The notes: a model not told the origin generated them from the letters alone. 64,000 bases of DNA from Arthrobacter sp. ISL-28 (GCF_018613875.1 NZ_JAGGPJ010000014.1:1-64000), one strand, 5' to 3'. Counted from the first letter of the stretch, positions 17,170 through 27,029 are shown. Numbers and translations: made by a program.

Positions 17170-17295
17170 CCGGCTGTCGCTGACGGCTCGGAAGTGCAGG
17201 GGGCGGGGTCCACGACCCCAGCCTAATCAGATTTATTCGGCAAAGGATGAGCTTGTGGCAGGGATCTCGTTATTCGGGCAGCCGCAGGCGCACGC

Positions 17296-17724
17296 CTAGC
17301 TGCACGTGGCGTTGTTCAGGGCGAACGGCGGCCGCATCAGTCCAGGGGTCAGCCCTTCGGCGGGGTCGTTGCCCAGCTGGATGATCCTGTTGCCCTTGTC
17401 CACGTGGACTACCTTGGGCTCATAGGCCCTGGCTTCCTCTGTGGTCATCTCGGCATAGGTGATCAGGATGACGATGTCGTTTTCCTGAACGAGGTGGGCG
17501 GCGGGGCCGTTGATCCCGATCACGCCTGAACCGCGCTCGCCGGCGATGGTGTAGGTCTCCAGGCGGGCGCCATTGGTGACGTCCACGATGGCAACGAGCT
17601 CGCCGGGCAGAATGTCGGCAGCGTCCAGCAGGTCCAGGTCTACGGTGACGGACCCGACGTAGTGCAGGTCCGCGTGCGTGACAGTGGCCCGGTGGATCTT
17701 GGACTTAAACATTGTTCGGTTCAT
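17296..17724 (-). CDS. panD: Aspartate 1-decarboxylase
   Basis: Makes beta-alanine from L-aspartate for pantothenate and CoA synthesis. The 142-residue proenzyme contains the self-cleavage site HYVGSVTVD, where Gly24-Ser25 is cut and Ser25 becomes the catalytic pyruvoyl group. Conserved [12 protein letters not shown] at the N-terminus and [17 protein letters not shown] in the middle confirm the family. Length is normal. The gene stands alone between the AEC transporter and a LysR regulator on the same strand; panB and panC are not in the window. Confidence 0.96.
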   Translation of the reverse strand: MNRTMFKSKIHRATVTHADLHYVGSVTVDLDLLDAADILPGELVAIVDVTNGARLETYTIAGERGSGVIGINGPAAHLVQENDIVILITYAEMTTEEARAYEPKVVHVDKGNRIIQLGNDPAEGLTPGLMRPPFALNNATCS

Positions 17725-17776
17725 AACCTGAACAGTCTAACGCCGGCTCAGCGATGTGGCTGTGAGCCAGGGAACA

Positions 17777-18709
17777 CTACGGCGACACTTCCATCTCGTG
17801 GTCTTTGGCGGCCGCGATCGAGGCTGCGGTGGCGGCCAGGATTTCGCGGGCCGCGAGGATCGCCGGGCGCTGGGCACTTGAGCGGCGCACCGACGTGAAG
17901 ACCGTCCTGCGCGGTTGCCCGGGCAGTTCCATCAGTTCGGCTGTGGTGCCGCGGCCGGTCCACACCAGGTCCGGCATCAAAGCCACGGCGTTTCCCGACT
18001 CGATCAGCCGGATCTGCGCCTGAAGGTCGGCCGTTTCGAAGCGGACATCGGGTTCGAACCCGGCGCTCCTGCACGCCTGCTCCGCCCAATGGCGAGAGGC
18101 TGCGCCCCGTGGTTCCATCACCCAGGGCAGCTCTGCCGTGTCGGCGAGGGACGTGACAGCCGGCCGGTCCTCCGACGCCGGAGGAACCGCGAGCCGGATG
18201 GCATCACCCGTCAGCCGGACACGGTCCAGCTCGGGATAGCGCGGTGCGGCGTGGCCCGGGTACTGCTCTGCGATCACCAGGTCGAAGTCCCTGGCCCAGG
18301 TTTCGTGGAGCGCTGTTTCGGGCTCCCGCTGGATCATTTCGATCCTGACGTCCGGGTAGGTTTTTGCCATGCGGGTCAGGGTGTCCGGCATAAGGGCCAG
18401 CGCCGCGGACTGGAAGACGGCAATCCGGACCGTACCCGAGACCGTCGTGAGCGACGCGGCCAGGTCAGCCTCCGCCTGTTCCAGCGTCTCGAGCAGCTGC
18501 GCGGTGTGTGCCACGAGGACTTCAGCCTGGGGCGTGAGCTGCACCCTCCGGCCGGTTTTCCGCAGCAGTTCCACGCCCACTTCCTTCTCAAGGAGGGCCA
18601 GTTGCTGGGACACTGAGGAAGGACTGTACTGCAGGGCTGCGGCCACCTCTGCAAGGGTGCCCCTGATCTTCAGCTCGCGGAGCAGCCGCAGCCGCCGGAC
18701 ATCGAGCAC
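17777..18709 (-). CDS. LysR-family transcriptional regulator
   Basis: About 310 residues, with an N-terminal winged helix-turn-helix (LDVRRLRLLRELKIRG, LAEVAAALQYSPSSVSQQLA) and a type-2 periplasmic-binding-like effector domain. It is divergent from an amino-acid permease gene, the usual arrangement for a LysR regulator and its target. The start is placed at the GTG at 18709, which has gaaggga six bases upstream and gives the usual N-terminus; an ATG nine codons earlier is possible. Effector unknown. Confidence 0.88.
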   Translation of the reverse strand: MLDVRRLRLLRELKIRGTLAEVAAALQYSPSSVSQQLALLEKEVGVELLRKTGRRVQLTPQAEVLVAHTAQLLETLEQAEADLAASLTTVSGTVRIAVFQSAALALMPDTLTRMAKTYPDVRIEMIQREPETALHETWARDFDLVIAEQYPGHAAPRYPELDRVRLTGDAIRLAVPPASEDRPAVTSLADTAELPWVMEPRGAASRHWAEQACRSAGFEPDVRFETADLQAQIRLIESGNAVALMPDLVWTGRGTTAELMELPGQPRRTVFTSVRRSSAQRPAILAAREILAATAASIAAAKDHEMEVSP

Positions 18710-18721
18710 AGCTGTCCCTTC

Positions 18722-18782
18722 GGTTAAAATAACCAATAATGTTCAGAAGTATTCACTTTATCTAATGCAAGCCTCCTTGCAT
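18722..18782. promoter_or_regulatory. Candidate operators between LysR and permease genes
   Basis: The 140-bp divergent gap is AT-rich and holds two dyads: ggttaaaataacc at 18722-18734, and atgcaag/cttgcat at 18765-18771 and 18776-18782 with a four-base spacer. Binding by the adjacent LysR protein is inferred from position. Confidence 0.5.
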
Positions 18783-18849
18783 ACTGTTTTGAGTTACCCC
18801 CATCACATCTGCGTTTTTTGATGGGGCCGCATCTACGCAGGAGTCCCTG

Positions 18850-20313
18850 ATGACCATACAAGACCCCACCCAGTCGATCATGAGGCGCAAGCCGATTGAC
18901 GACATCGAAGTAGAGAACAAACACAGCGGGCTATTCAAGTCCCTCGGGCTGTGGCAGCTCACCGCCATCGGCGTCGGCGGCATTATCGGCGTCGGCATCT
19001 TTTCCCTTGCGGGCCTGGTGGCCGCCGGAAATGAGGACACGCCGGGCGTCGGACCGGCCGTACTGATTTCCTTCCTGATCGCCGGCCTCGCATCGGCCGC
19101 AGCGGCACTCTCTTACGCGGAGTTCGCCGGCATGATCCCGCGCGCCGGCTCTGCCTACACCTATGGCTACGTCGCCCTGGGCGAGGTGATTGGCTGGTTC
19201 ATCGGCTGGGACTTGCTGCTTGAGTACATTGCCATTGTGGCGGTCGTGGCCATCGGCATCTCCGGCTACTTCGACGCGTTCCTGTCCGGGATCGGGATTC
19301 ACATGCCGGTCTGGATGACGTCGACGCCGGATGAAGGCAAGGGGGGCATCGTGAACATTCCGGCGATCCTGGTCTGCCTCCTGGTCACCTGGATCCTGAG
19401 CCGCGGCACCAAGACCTTCGGCCGGTTCGAGCTGGTGGCCGTTGCCATCAAGGTGGTCCTGATCCTGTTCATCATCGGACTCGGCGTCTTCTACATCAAC
19501 ACTGAAAACTTCAACCCCTTCATGCCGGCCGGCTTCGGGCCCGTGCTGGCTGGCTCCGCCACAGTGTTCTTCGCCGTCTTCGGCTACGACGCCATGAGCA
19601 CTGCCGCCGAGGAAGCCACCGACGGCAAGAAGCACATGCCCAAGGCCATCATCCTCTCGCTGATCATCGCCATGCTCCTGTACGTTGCGGCCACCCTGGT
19701 GCTCACGGGCATGCAGAACTACAGGGACATCGATCCCGCAGCCGGCTTCGCCTCTGCCTTCACCAGCGTCGGACTTCCGGTGATCGCGACGATCATCTCC
19801 GTGTTTGCCGTGCTCTCCATCCTGACCGTGATGCTGACCTTCCTGCTGGGTGTCACCCGTGTCTGGTTCTCCATGAGCCGCGACGGACTGCTGCCGGGCT
19901 GGTTCTCCAAGACGGACCGCCACGGCACGCCCCAGCGGGTCACCTGGATCGGCGGCATCGCCTCCGCGCTCCTCGCGGGCGTGTTCCCCATCAAGGCCGT
20001 TGCCGACCTGACCAACATCGGCATTCTCGCTGCCTTCGTGGTGGTCTGCTTCTCCGTCATCATTTTCCGCTACAAGAGGCCCGATGCGCCGCGAACCTTC
20101 CGGCTGCCGTGGATGCCCGTCATTCCAGCGTTCGGCGTTCTAGCCTCGGCGCTCCTGATGTTCCAGCTGCACTGGGAAACCTGGCTGCGCTTCGTCGTGT
20201 GGCTCATCATCGGCCTGGCCATCTACTTCGGATACGGCCGCAAGCACTCCCTGATGAACCCCAACAGCCCGCGCCACGAGGAAGCGGTCGAAATGCACCG
20301 CCCCGTGGGGTAG
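18850..20313 (+). CDS. APC-superfamily amino acid permease
   Basis: 487 residues with twelve or more membrane helices. Family landmarks include LTAIGVGGIIGVGIFSLAG in the first helix (the substrate-backbone GxG motif), AALSYAEFAGMIPRAGSAY, and FGYDAMSTAAEEATDGKKHM near the middle. It resembles the cationic amino acid transporter group and probably imports an amino acid by proton symport. The neighbouring divergent LysR gene is the likely regulator, and putA follows downstream on the same strand after a terminator, so a link to proline or related amino acids is possible but not shown. A rho-independent terminator follows. Confidence 0.88.
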   Translation: MTIQDPTQSIMRRKPIDDIEVENKHSGLFKSLGLWQLTAIGVGGIIGVGIFSLAGLVAAGNEDTPGVGPAVLISFLIAGLASAAAALSYAEFAGMIPRAGSAYTYGYVALGEVIGWFIGWDLLLEYIAIVAVVAIGISGYFDAFLSGIGIHMPVWMTSTPDEGKGGIVNIPAILVCLLVTWILSRGTKTFGRFELVAVAIKVVLILFIIGLGVFYINTENFNPFMPAGFGPVLAGSATVFFAVFGYDAMSTAAEEATDGKKHMPKAIILSLIIAMLLYVAATLVLTGMQNYRDIDPAAGFASAFTSVGLPVIATIISVFAVLSILTVMLTFLLGVTRVWFSMSRDGLLPGWFSKTDRHGTPQRVTWIGGIASALLAGVFPIKAVADLTNIGILAAFVVVCFSVIIFRYKRPDAPRTFRLPWMPVIPAFGVLASALLMFQLHWETWLRFVVWLIIGLAIYFGYGRKHSLMNPNSPRHEEAVEMHRPVG

Positions 20314-20333
20314 CGGCAACCCGCGTTCCATCC

Positions 20334-20380
20334 GGCTTCGGCAGGCCAACCGTCCATGGTTGAGCCTGCCGAAGCCTTTT
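20334..20380 (+). terminator. Rho-independent terminator of the permease gene
   Basis: A 12-bp perfect stem, ggcttcggcagg (20334-20345) with cctgccgaagcc (20365-20376), is followed by tttt. It separates the permease transcript from putA. Confidence 0.88.
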
Positions 20381-20498
20381 AACCCCCGATTCCCAGCGTC
20401 TTTTCGTCCTGCCGGACAGCCGCAGGAATCAACGGTTTTTCTAACCTGTATCCCTCAGGATTGATCGCTTTATCTTATGTGAAATGGGGATCATACTG

Positions 20499-23400
20499 AT
20501 GAATAAGAGGTCCCCATCCACGGAAAGAACGAGTACAGCCATGACCCACACTGCAACGGATCACCGCGTGAACGCAGGCAAGGACGCCGCTGCAACCGGC
20601 GCCGTCGCCACACTTTCCACCGCGTCCAGCATCGAAGAGGCGACGGCCCTGGCTGCGGAAACCACGGCACTGGTGCGCCGCTGGCTGACCGAGGCCGCCA
20701 AGGTTCCCGTGGACGCCTCCGCGGAGCAGCTCGCCGGTGTCCTCAAAGACCCGAACGGCCTCGAATTCACTGTCGGCTTCGTGGACGGCGTCGTCCGCCC
20801 CGAAGACGTGCATGTCGCCGCCCGCAACCTCGCAGCGCTGGCACCGAAGGTCCCTGCCTTCCTGCCCTGGCACATGCGCAGCGCCGTCCGCCTCGGCGGC
20901 ACCGTGGCACCGGTCCTGCCGCAGGTGGTCATCCCGATCGCCCGTCGCGTCCTCCGCGAAATGGTGGGGCACCTCATTGTCGATGCCACCGACGCCAAGC
21001 TGGGCCCGGCCATCGCCAAGATCCGCAAGGACGGCATTAAACTTAACGTGAACCTGCTCGGGGAGGCAGTCCTCGGAGAACACGAGGCGAACCGCCGGCT
21101 CGAAGGCACCCACACGCTGCTGGCCCGCCCGGATGTGGACTACGTCTCCATCAAGGTCTCCTCCACGGTGGCGCCGCACTCAGCCTGGGCCTTCGACGAA
21201 GCCGTGGAGCACGTTGTCGAGAAGCTCACCCCGCTTTTCGCCAAAGCCGCATCGTTCCCCAAGCCCAAGTTCATCAACCTGGACATGGAGGAATACAAGG
21301 ACCTGGACATGACCATCGCGGTCTTCACCAGGCTCCTGGACAAGCCCGAGTTCAAGAACCTCGAAGCCGGCATCGTGCTGCAGGCCTACCTCCCGGACGC
21401 GCTATCCGCCATGATCCGTCTGCAGGACTGGGCCGCTGCCCGCCGCGCCGACGGCGGCGCCGGCATCAAGGTCCGCGTCGTCAAGGGCGCCAACCTGCCC
21501 ATGGAACAGGTGGAGTCCTCCCTCCATGACTGGCCACTGGCCACGTGGGGCACCAAGCAGGATTCCGACACCAACTACAAGCGCGTCATCAACTACTCGC
21601 TGCACCCGGACCGTATCCGCAACGTCCGCATCGGCGTGGCCGGCCACAACCTGTTTGACATCGCCTTCTCGTGGTTGCTGGCCAAGAAGCGCGGTGTGGA
21701 AGCCGGCATCGAGTTCGAGATGCTCCTGGGCATGGCACAGGGCCAGGCCGAAGCCGTGAAGAAGGATGTCGGCTCCCTGCTGCTGTACACCCCGGTGGTG
21801 CACCCGGCCGAGTTCGACGTTGCCATCGCCTACCTGATCCGCCGCCTCGAAGAGGGCGCCAGCCAGGAAAACTTCATGTCCGCGGTCTTTGAGCTTAGCG
21901 AGAACGAGGCGCTGTTCGACCGCGAGGAGGACCGCTTCCTGCGTTCCCTGGAGATGCTCGACGGCGAGGTTCCGCCGCCGAACCGCCAGCAGAACCGCAA
22001 TCTTCTGGCTGAGCCCATGCCGCACGACCACTTCGTGAACACCCCGGATACCGATCCGTCGCTGCCCGCGAACCGTGACTGGGGCCGGGCCATCCTGGAC
22101 CGCGTTCCGGCCTCGACCCTGGGCAACGCCTCCGTCGAGGGCGCCACCATCACCGACGCGGACACCCTCAACAAGGTGATCGAAACCGCCGTCGAAAAGG
22201 GCAAGGCCTGGGGAGAGCTCTCCGGCAATGAGCGCGCCGAGATCCTGCACCGCGCCGGTGACGTCCTCGAGGCCCGCCGCGCCGACCTTCTTGAGGTCAT
22301 GGCCAGCGAGACCGGCAAGACCATCGACCAGGGCGATCCCGAGGTCAGTGAAGCGGTTGACTTCGCGCACTACTACGCCGAAGCCGCCCGCAAGCTGGAC
22401 GACGTCGACGGCGCCACCTTTGTCCCGGCGAAGCTCACCCTGGTGACACCGCCGTGGAACTTCCCGGTGGCCATCCCCGCCGGTTCCACCCTCGCGGCGC
22501 TCGCCGCCGGCTCCGCCGTCGTGATCAAGCCCGCCAAGCAGGCCCGGCGCAGCGGCGCCGTCATGATCGAGGCGCTGTGGGAGGCCGGCGTGCCCCGCGA
22601 CGTGCTGACCATGGTGCAGCTGGGCGAGCGTGAGCTCGGCCAGCAGCTGATCTCCCACCCCGCCGTTGACCGCGTGATCCTCACCGGCGGCTACGAGACG
22701 GCCGAACTGTTCCGCTCCTTCCGCAAGGACCTGCCGCTCCTGGCGGAAACCAGCGGCAAGAACGCCATCATTGTCACCCCCAGCGCGGACCTCGACCTGG
22801 CAGCCAAGGACGTGGCCTACTCCGCCTTCGGCCATGCCGGACAGAAGTGCTCCGCAGCCTCACTGGTGATCCTGGTGGGCTCAGTGGCAAAGTCGAAGCG
22901 GTTCCACAACCAGCTGATCGACGCCGTTACCTCCTTGAAGGTGGGCTACCCCGAAGACCCCACAAGCCAGATGGGCCCCATCATCGAGCCCGCCAACGGC
23001 AAGCTCCTCAACGCCCTCACCACCCTGGGCGAAGGCGAGAACTGGGCAGTTGAGCCGCGGAAGCTCGACGGCACCGGCCGCTTGTGGAGCCCGGGCGTCC
23101 GCTATGGCGTCAAGCGCGGATCCTACTTCCACCTGACCGAATTCTTCGGCCCGGTCCTGGGGGTCATGACGGCCGAGACCCTCGAGGACGCCATCGCCAT
23201 CCAGAACGAAGTGGACTACGGCCTCACCGCAGGCCTGCACTCCCTGAACACCGAAGAGCTGGGCCTATGGCTGGACTCCATCCAGGCCGGAAACCTGTAC
23301 GTGAACCGCGGCATCACGGGCGCGATCGTGCAGCGCCAGCCGTTCGGCGGCTGGAAGAAGTCGGCCGTCGGCGCCGGCACCAAGGCCGGCGGACCCAACT

Positions 23401-24065
23401 ACCTCGTAGGCCTCGGGGACTGGACCAGCAAGGAAAGCACGCAGGGTTCAGGCGCGCGCATCACGCACCCGGGCGTGCGCCGTCTCATCAACGCGGTCCA
23501 GGGCGAGCTTGATGCGGCAGAGCTGGCGTCGCTGGAGCGCGCGCTGGGTTCGGACGCCCTCGCCTGGGCAGACGAATTCGGCACCGCCAAGGACGTCTCC
23601 GGGTTGAGCGCCGAGCGCAACATCTTCCGGTACCGCACCCTTCCGGTCACCGTCCGGCTGTCCGACGACGAACCCCTCCGTGCGTTCGTCCGCACGGTAG
23701 CCGCCGGCGTACTGGCCGGTTCGCAGCTGACCGTCTCCACCGGCGTCGCGCTTCCGGCGCAGCTCCGCGCGGTGCTGACCGGACTGGATATCCCTGTCAC
23801 GGTCGAGGACGACGCCGCATGGTTGGCTTCCGCCGGCCGGCTCGCCTCCGCGGGCAAACTGTCCGGTGCGCGCATCCGCCTGATCGGCGGCTCCGCGGCT
23901 GCACTGGCCGAAGCGACCGGCGGCCGCCCGGATGTTGCTGTCTACCCGCACGAGGTCACCGAGGCAGGCCGTGTCGAACTGCTGCCCTTCCTGCACGAGC
24001 AGGCCGTCAGCATCACGGCGCACCGGTTCGGAACACCCAACCACCTGTCCGATCCAATAATCTAG
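20499..24065 (+). CDS. putA: Bifunctional proline dehydrogenase / glutamate-gamma-semialdehyde dehydrogenase
   Basis: Oxidises proline to glutamate in two steps with substrate channelling. The N-terminal part (to about 500) is the FAD proline dehydrogenase barrel (VRVVKGANLPMEQV, MLLGMAQGQAEAVK). The middle (about 560-1020) is the NAD-dependent aldehyde dehydrogenase, with catalytic Glu in LAETSGKNAII and catalytic Cys in GHAGQKCSAAS, 34 residues apart as usual. A C-terminal extension of about 150 residues follows. There is no N-terminal ribbon-helix-helix domain, so it does not autoregulate as the E. coli protein does. Start candidates are ATGs at 20484, 20499 and 20541; 20499 has gggga upstream, but none is decisive. 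Confidence 0.95.
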   Translation: MNKRSPSTERTSTAMTHTATDHRVNAGKDAAATGAVATLSTASSIEEATALAAETTALVRRWLTEAAKVPVDASAEQLAGVLKDPNGLEFTVGFVDGVVRPEDVHVAARNLAALAPKVPAFLPWHMRSAVRLGGTVAPVLPQVVIPIARRVLREMVGHLIVDATDAKLGPAIAKIRKDGIKLNVNLLGEAVLGEHEANRRLEGTHTLLARPDVDYVSIKVSSTVAPHSAWAFDEAVEHVVEKLTPLFAKAASFPKPKFINLDMEEYKDLDMTIAVFTRLLDKPEFKNLEAGIVLQAYLPDALSAMIRLQDWAAARRADGGAGIKVRVVKGANLPMEQVESSLHDWPLATWGTKQDSDTNYKRVINYSLHPDRIRNVRIGVAGHNLFDIAFSWLLAKKRGVEAGIEFEMLLGMAQGQAEAVKKDVGSLLLYTPVVHPAEFDVAIAYLIRRLEEGASQENFMSAVFELSENEALFDREEDRFLRSLEMLDGEVPPPNRQQNRNLLAEPMPHDHFVNTPDTDPSLPANRDWGRAILDRVPASTLGNASVEGATITDADTLNKVIETAVEKGKAWGELSGNERAEILHRAGDVLEARRADLLEVMASETGKTIDQGDPEVSEAVDFAHYYAEAARKLDDVDGATFVPAKLTLVTPPWNFPVAIPAGSTLAALAAGSAVVIKPAKQARRSGAVMIEALWEAGVPRDVLTMVQLGERELGQQLISHPAVDRVILTGGYETAELFRSFRKDLPLLAETSGKNAIIVTPSADLDLAAKDVAYSAFGHAGQKCSAASLVILVGSVAKSKRFHNQLIDAVTSLKVGYPEDPTSQMGPIIEPANGKLLNALTTLGEGENWAVEPRKLDGTGRLWSPGVRYGVKRGSYFHLTEFFGPVLGVMTAETLEDAIAIQNEVDYGLTAGLHSLNTEELGLWLDSIQAGNLYVNRGITGAIVQRQPFGGWKKSAVGAGTKAGGPNYLVGLGDWTSKESTQGSGARITHPGVRRLINAVQGELDAAELASLERALGSDALAWADEFGTAKDVSGLSAERNIFRYRTLPVTVRLSDDEPLRAFVRTVAAGVLAGSQLTVSTGVALPAQLRAVLTGLDIPVTVEDDAAWLASAGRLASAGKLSGARIRLIGGSAAALAEATGGRPDVAVYPHEVTEAGRVELLPFLHEQAVSITAHRFGTPNHLSDPII

Positions 24066-24075
24066 CCGGGCATAC

Positions 24076-24107
24076 GAAAGGGCGGGCACCATTGGTGCCC
24101 GCCCTTT
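24076..24107 (+). terminator. Rho-independent terminator of putA
   Basis: Perfect stem formed by aaagggcgggcacca (24076-24090) and its complement at 24092-24106, ending in tttt, ten bases after the putA stop. Confidence 0.92.
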
Positions 24108-24210
24108 TGGCGTTGGTAGGTTCTTCAGGGCATATGCACTTGAGGCCATATGCTCTTCAGGGCATGGACGCTTCAGTCCCCGCGCGTTTCAGCCCAGCAT
24201 GAGCTTGATG

Positions 24211-24507
24211 TCAGCCCAGGTACCAGCCCGGGGGCGCCCAGGATGTCGGAACGCTGTGGGCGGAAAACTCTTCGCACCGGGTGCAGGTGTAGGCAACTTC
24301 GCCCATCGTCCTGACGGTGCCATCATGGCGGAATTTGGGCGGAACGAAAGACTCAAGGTAGATGAACTCGTCTGTTCCGCACTTGTCGCAGTTGGGCTTG
24401 CCTACGTACTCGGTGTCCACTGTCATGGAGTGGTGGGGGAAGTGGCGGTTTGCGGCTGTGGTCACGGTCTGCCTATCCCGAAGCGTGCCCGCGGCGTTGC
24501 TGGACAC
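24211..24507 (-). CDS. Small zinc-ribbon protein of unknown function
   Basis: Up to 98 residues, with two CxxC pairs (PNCDKCGTDEF and AYTCTRCEEF) about 35 residues apart that could bind one zinc ion. The rest shows no known domain. The frame opens with a GTG at 24507; an internal ATG at 24426 would give a 71-residue protein starting MTVDTEYVGKPNCDKCG, which contains the whole zinc ribbon and is equally plausible. It lies alone between convergent putA and a LysR gene. Function not recognised. Confidence 0.65.
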   Translation of the reverse strand: MSSNAAGTLRDRQTVTTAANRHFPHHSMTVDTEYVGKPNCDKCGTDEFIYLESFVPPKFRHDGTVRTMGEVAYTCTRCEEFSAHSVPTSWAPPGWYLG

Positions 24508-24623
24508 GTTTCGTCATCGAAAATGTGCCGTCAGCCTCTGCATGACCTCCAACAGTCAACAGCATAGGCGAGCTGCGAACCGTTATCAATCATTTTTATG
24601 CCCGTACCCGGTGCAGGTACGGC

Positions 24624-25478
24624 TCAAACCTGCTTCTTCAGGGTCCTCCCCATGATGGCCTGGGTCAGTGCGTCGATGACCTCGGCGTTCGCCAGCGGGT
24701 TTCGGATCAGGGTGAAATCGACGTCGCCCACGGGCGGCAGCTCGAAGCGGCGGGTGATGATTTTCAGGTCCTCCGGCACCAGGGATGAGGGCATGACTGC
24801 CACGCCGATTCCTGCGCGGACGGCCGCGAGCACCGCGCTGATCTGCTTGGTGGTGCAGGTGATGCGCCAGGTCCGGCCCGTGGATTCAAGGGCGTCGATG
24901 GCGAGCTTGCGGCTCAGGCTCGGCGAAGGATACGCGATGAGGGGTACCGGATCACCCGGTTCCAGCGTGGTTTGCTCCAGGCCCACCCAGGAAAAGGAGT
25001 CGTGCTGGACCACGGTGCCGTCCTTCGCCCCGGCCACCCACTTCACGAACACGAGGTCCAGTTGCCCCGAGTTGAGCCGCTTGTAGAGCTGGTCGCTTTG
25101 GCCGACTGTGAGCTCCAGGTTGATCTGCGGATAGATCTGCCGGAACTCCCTGAGGATGCGCGGCAGCCCGGTGATGGCGAGGTCGTCGGCCGTGCCGAAC
25201 CGGAGGCGCCCGCGCATCGCTGACCCCGAGAAGTAGCGTGCTGCGGCGTCATGGGCCGAGAGGATGCTCCGGGCGAACCCGGCCATGGCGTCTCCGTTGT
25301 CCGTCAGCCGGACGTCCCGGGTGTCCCGCGTGATCAGCACGCGCTTGGCGGCCGTCTCGAGCTTGCGGACGTGCTGGCTGACTGTCGGCTGGGCCAGTCC
25401 CAGGCGGTCCGCGGCCTTTGTGAAGCTCAGCGTTTCGGCCACGGCGAGGAACGATCGGAGCTGGGCCGGTTCGAACAT
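24624..25478 (-). CDS. LysR-family transcriptional regulator
   Basis: About 284 residues. N-terminal winged helix MFEPAQLRSFLAVAETLSF, KAADRLGLAQPTVSQHVRKL is typical, followed by the two-lobed effector domain (GRLRFGTADDLA, VLAAVRAGIGVAVMPSSLV). The frame extends upstream to 25538 but the usual LysR start falls at the ATG at 25478. It is divergent from an MFS exporter gene with about 120 bp between them, so control of that exporter is likely by analogy. Confidence 0.88.
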   Translation of the reverse strand: MFEPAQLRSFLAVAETLSFTKAADRLGLAQPTVSQHVRKLETAAKRVLITRDTRDVRLTDNGDAMAGFARSILSAHDAAARYFSGSAMRGRLRFGTADDLAITGLPRILREFRQIYPQINLELTVGQSDQLYKRLNSGQLDLVFVKWVAGAKDGTVVQHDSFSWVGLEQTTLEPGDPVPLIAYPSPSLSRKLAIDALESTGRTWRITCTTKQISAVLAAVRAGIGVAVMPSSLVPEDLKIITRRFELPPVGDVDFTLIRNPLANAEVIDALTQAIMGRTLKKQV

Positions 25479-25600
25479 GCGGACTCCGTCCTCATTGCGT
25501 TCCGCAATGCTAGTTATACGAGCAATACCCTTCCACAATCTTCAGGGACAACCATAGCGTTAGAGGCATCCCCGCCAGCCCGCTCTCCTGAGGACTTCCT

Positions 25601-26932
25601 GTGACACCCCCACCGCCGTCAACGGCCACCGTCACCCAGCCCATCGCCGTCGTCAATGAACGCCTCCCGTGGCGCCACACGTTCATCTCCCTCCGCGTTC
25701 CCAACTTCCGGATCTTCGCCATCGGTCACTTCGTGGCGGTCGTTGCACTGTGGATGCAGCGGATTGCCCAGGACTGGTTGGTGCTGCAGCTCTCCGGTTC
25801 CGTCACCGCCGTCGGCATCACCGTGGCGCTGCAGTTCACACCGTCACTGGTGCTGGGCCCCTGGGGCGGGATGATCGCCGACCGGTTTGCGAAGCGCAGG
25901 ATCCTGATCGTGTGCCAGTCCCTGGCGGCGGTGCTGGCAGCGGCCCTCGCCGTGCTCGCGCTCAGCGGCAGAATCGAGGTCTGGCACGTGTATGTCCTTG
26001 CATTCGTGCTAGGCCTGGTGACAGTGCTGGACCAGCCCGCCCGGCAGGTGTTCGTCCATGAGCTCGTGGGGCCACAGCATTTGCGCAACGCCATCAGCGT
26101 GAACTCGACGACGTTCCAGCTGGGCGGTCTGATCGGGCCGGCCCTCGCGGGCGTGCTGCTCACCGCCGTCGGCGCGGGCTGGGCCTTTGCTGCCAACGCG
26201 CTAGCGTGCTGCTCCACCGTGACCATGCTGCTGCTCCTGCGCCGGGACGAGCTGTTTGTCAGCCCGCCCGCGCCAAAGAGCAAGGGCATGGTCCGCGAAG
26301 GGCTGCGGTATGCGCTCAGCAAGCCCACCATTTACTGGCCGTGGCTGATGGCGGGCTTCATTGCCGTATTCGCTATGAGCCTGCCTGTGCTGCTGGCCGC
26401 CTTCGCGGACCGGGTGTACGGCATCGGTGCCGGCGGCTACGGGATGCTGAACGCCCTGGTTGCTTTGGGTGCGCTGGCAGGGGCGGTCGCCTCCACCCGG
26501 CGTCGGCGGCTCCGGCTGCGGTCCGTGGTCCTGGGTGCCGGAATGTATGGGCTCATGCTGTGCCTGTCAGCCTTCGCGCCGTCGCTTGCGTGGTTCGGGG
26601 CCGCCATGGTGCTGTCCGGATTCTGGTGCCTGATGTTCCTCACCGCATCCAACCAGCTCGTCCAGATCAGCTCGAACATGGCGATCAGGGGCCGCGTGAT
26701 GAGCCTGTACATCATGGTGCTGATCGGCGGCCAGGCCATCGGCGGACCAATGATCGGAAGCATCGCAGAACACCTTGATCCGCAAACCGCCCTGCTGGTG
26801 GCAGGCGGGGTGCCGGCGCTCGCGGCGGCGACAGTCGCCGTCGTGCTGGCCCGCCGGGGTGAGCTGAAGCTCAAGGTGGATTTCCGGGACCGGCGGCGCC
26901 TGCTGCGGGTGGTCCAGCGGCCGGCCGGGTAA
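25601..26932 (+). CDS. MFS transporter (EntS-like MFS_3 group)
   Basis: 443 residues with twelve predicted membrane helices. The loop after helix 2 reads GGMIADRFAKRRILI, the classic MFS motif A, and LGLVTVLDQPARQVFVHELV and SVNSTTFQLGGLIGPALAG are characteristic of the MFS_3 exporter group that includes enterobactin exporter EntS. Probably a proton-driven exporter of small molecules. The GTG start at 25601 has gagg seven bases upstream. It is divergent from the LysR regulator at 24624-25478. Substrate unknown. Confidence 0.88.
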   Translation: MTPPPPSTATVTQPIAVVNERLPWRHTFISLRVPNFRIFAIGHFVAVVALWMQRIAQDWLVLQLSGSVTAVGITVALQFTPSLVLGPWGGMIADRFAKRRILIVCQSLAAVLAAALAVLALSGRIEVWHVYVLAFVLGLVTVLDQPARQVFVHELVGPQHLRNAISVNSTTFQLGGLIGPALAGVLLTAVGAGWAFAANALACCSTVTMLLLLRRDELFVSPPAPKSKGMVREGLRYALSKPTIYWPWLMAGFIAVFAMSLPVLLAAFADRVYGIGAGGYGMLNALVALGALAGAVASTRRRRLRLRSVVLGAGMYGLMLCLSAFAPSLAWFGAAMVLSGFWCLMFLTASNQLVQISSNMAIRGRVMSLYIMVLIGGQAIGGPMIGSIAEHLDPQTALLVAGGVPALAAATVAVVLARRGELKLKVDFRDRRRLLRVVQRPAG

Positions 26933-26955
26933 CGGTTGGCTTGGGCGTTGGAAAA

Positions 26956-27029
26956 TGGAGCGGCTGACGGGAATCGAACCCGCGTATCGAGCTTGGGAAG
27001 CTAGCGCTCTACCATTGAGCTACAGCCGC
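26956..27029 (-). tRNA. tRNA-Gly, anticodon CCC
   Basis: On the minus strand a 74-nt cloverleaf reads gcggctg (acceptor), gctc/gagc (D stem), ctagc-ttcccaa-gctcg (anticodon arm), gcggg-ttcgatt-cccgt (T arm), cagccgc and encoded tcca. The loop gives anticodon CCC for glycine. The anticodon stem has one T-C mismatch at its second pair; the rest pairs well. Confidence 0.93.

Noticed and set aside
21402..22835. Long open frame (477 codons) on the strand opposite putA
   Set aside because: It lies wholly inside the aldehyde dehydrogenase region of putA, has Gly/His-rich composition typical of an antisense high-GC frame and no family motif.
24596..24623. Possible terminator of the second LysR gene (ccgtacc/ggtacgg stem)
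   Set aside because: On the transcribed strand the stem is followed by A-rich, not T-rich, sequence, so it does not fit a rho-independent terminator.
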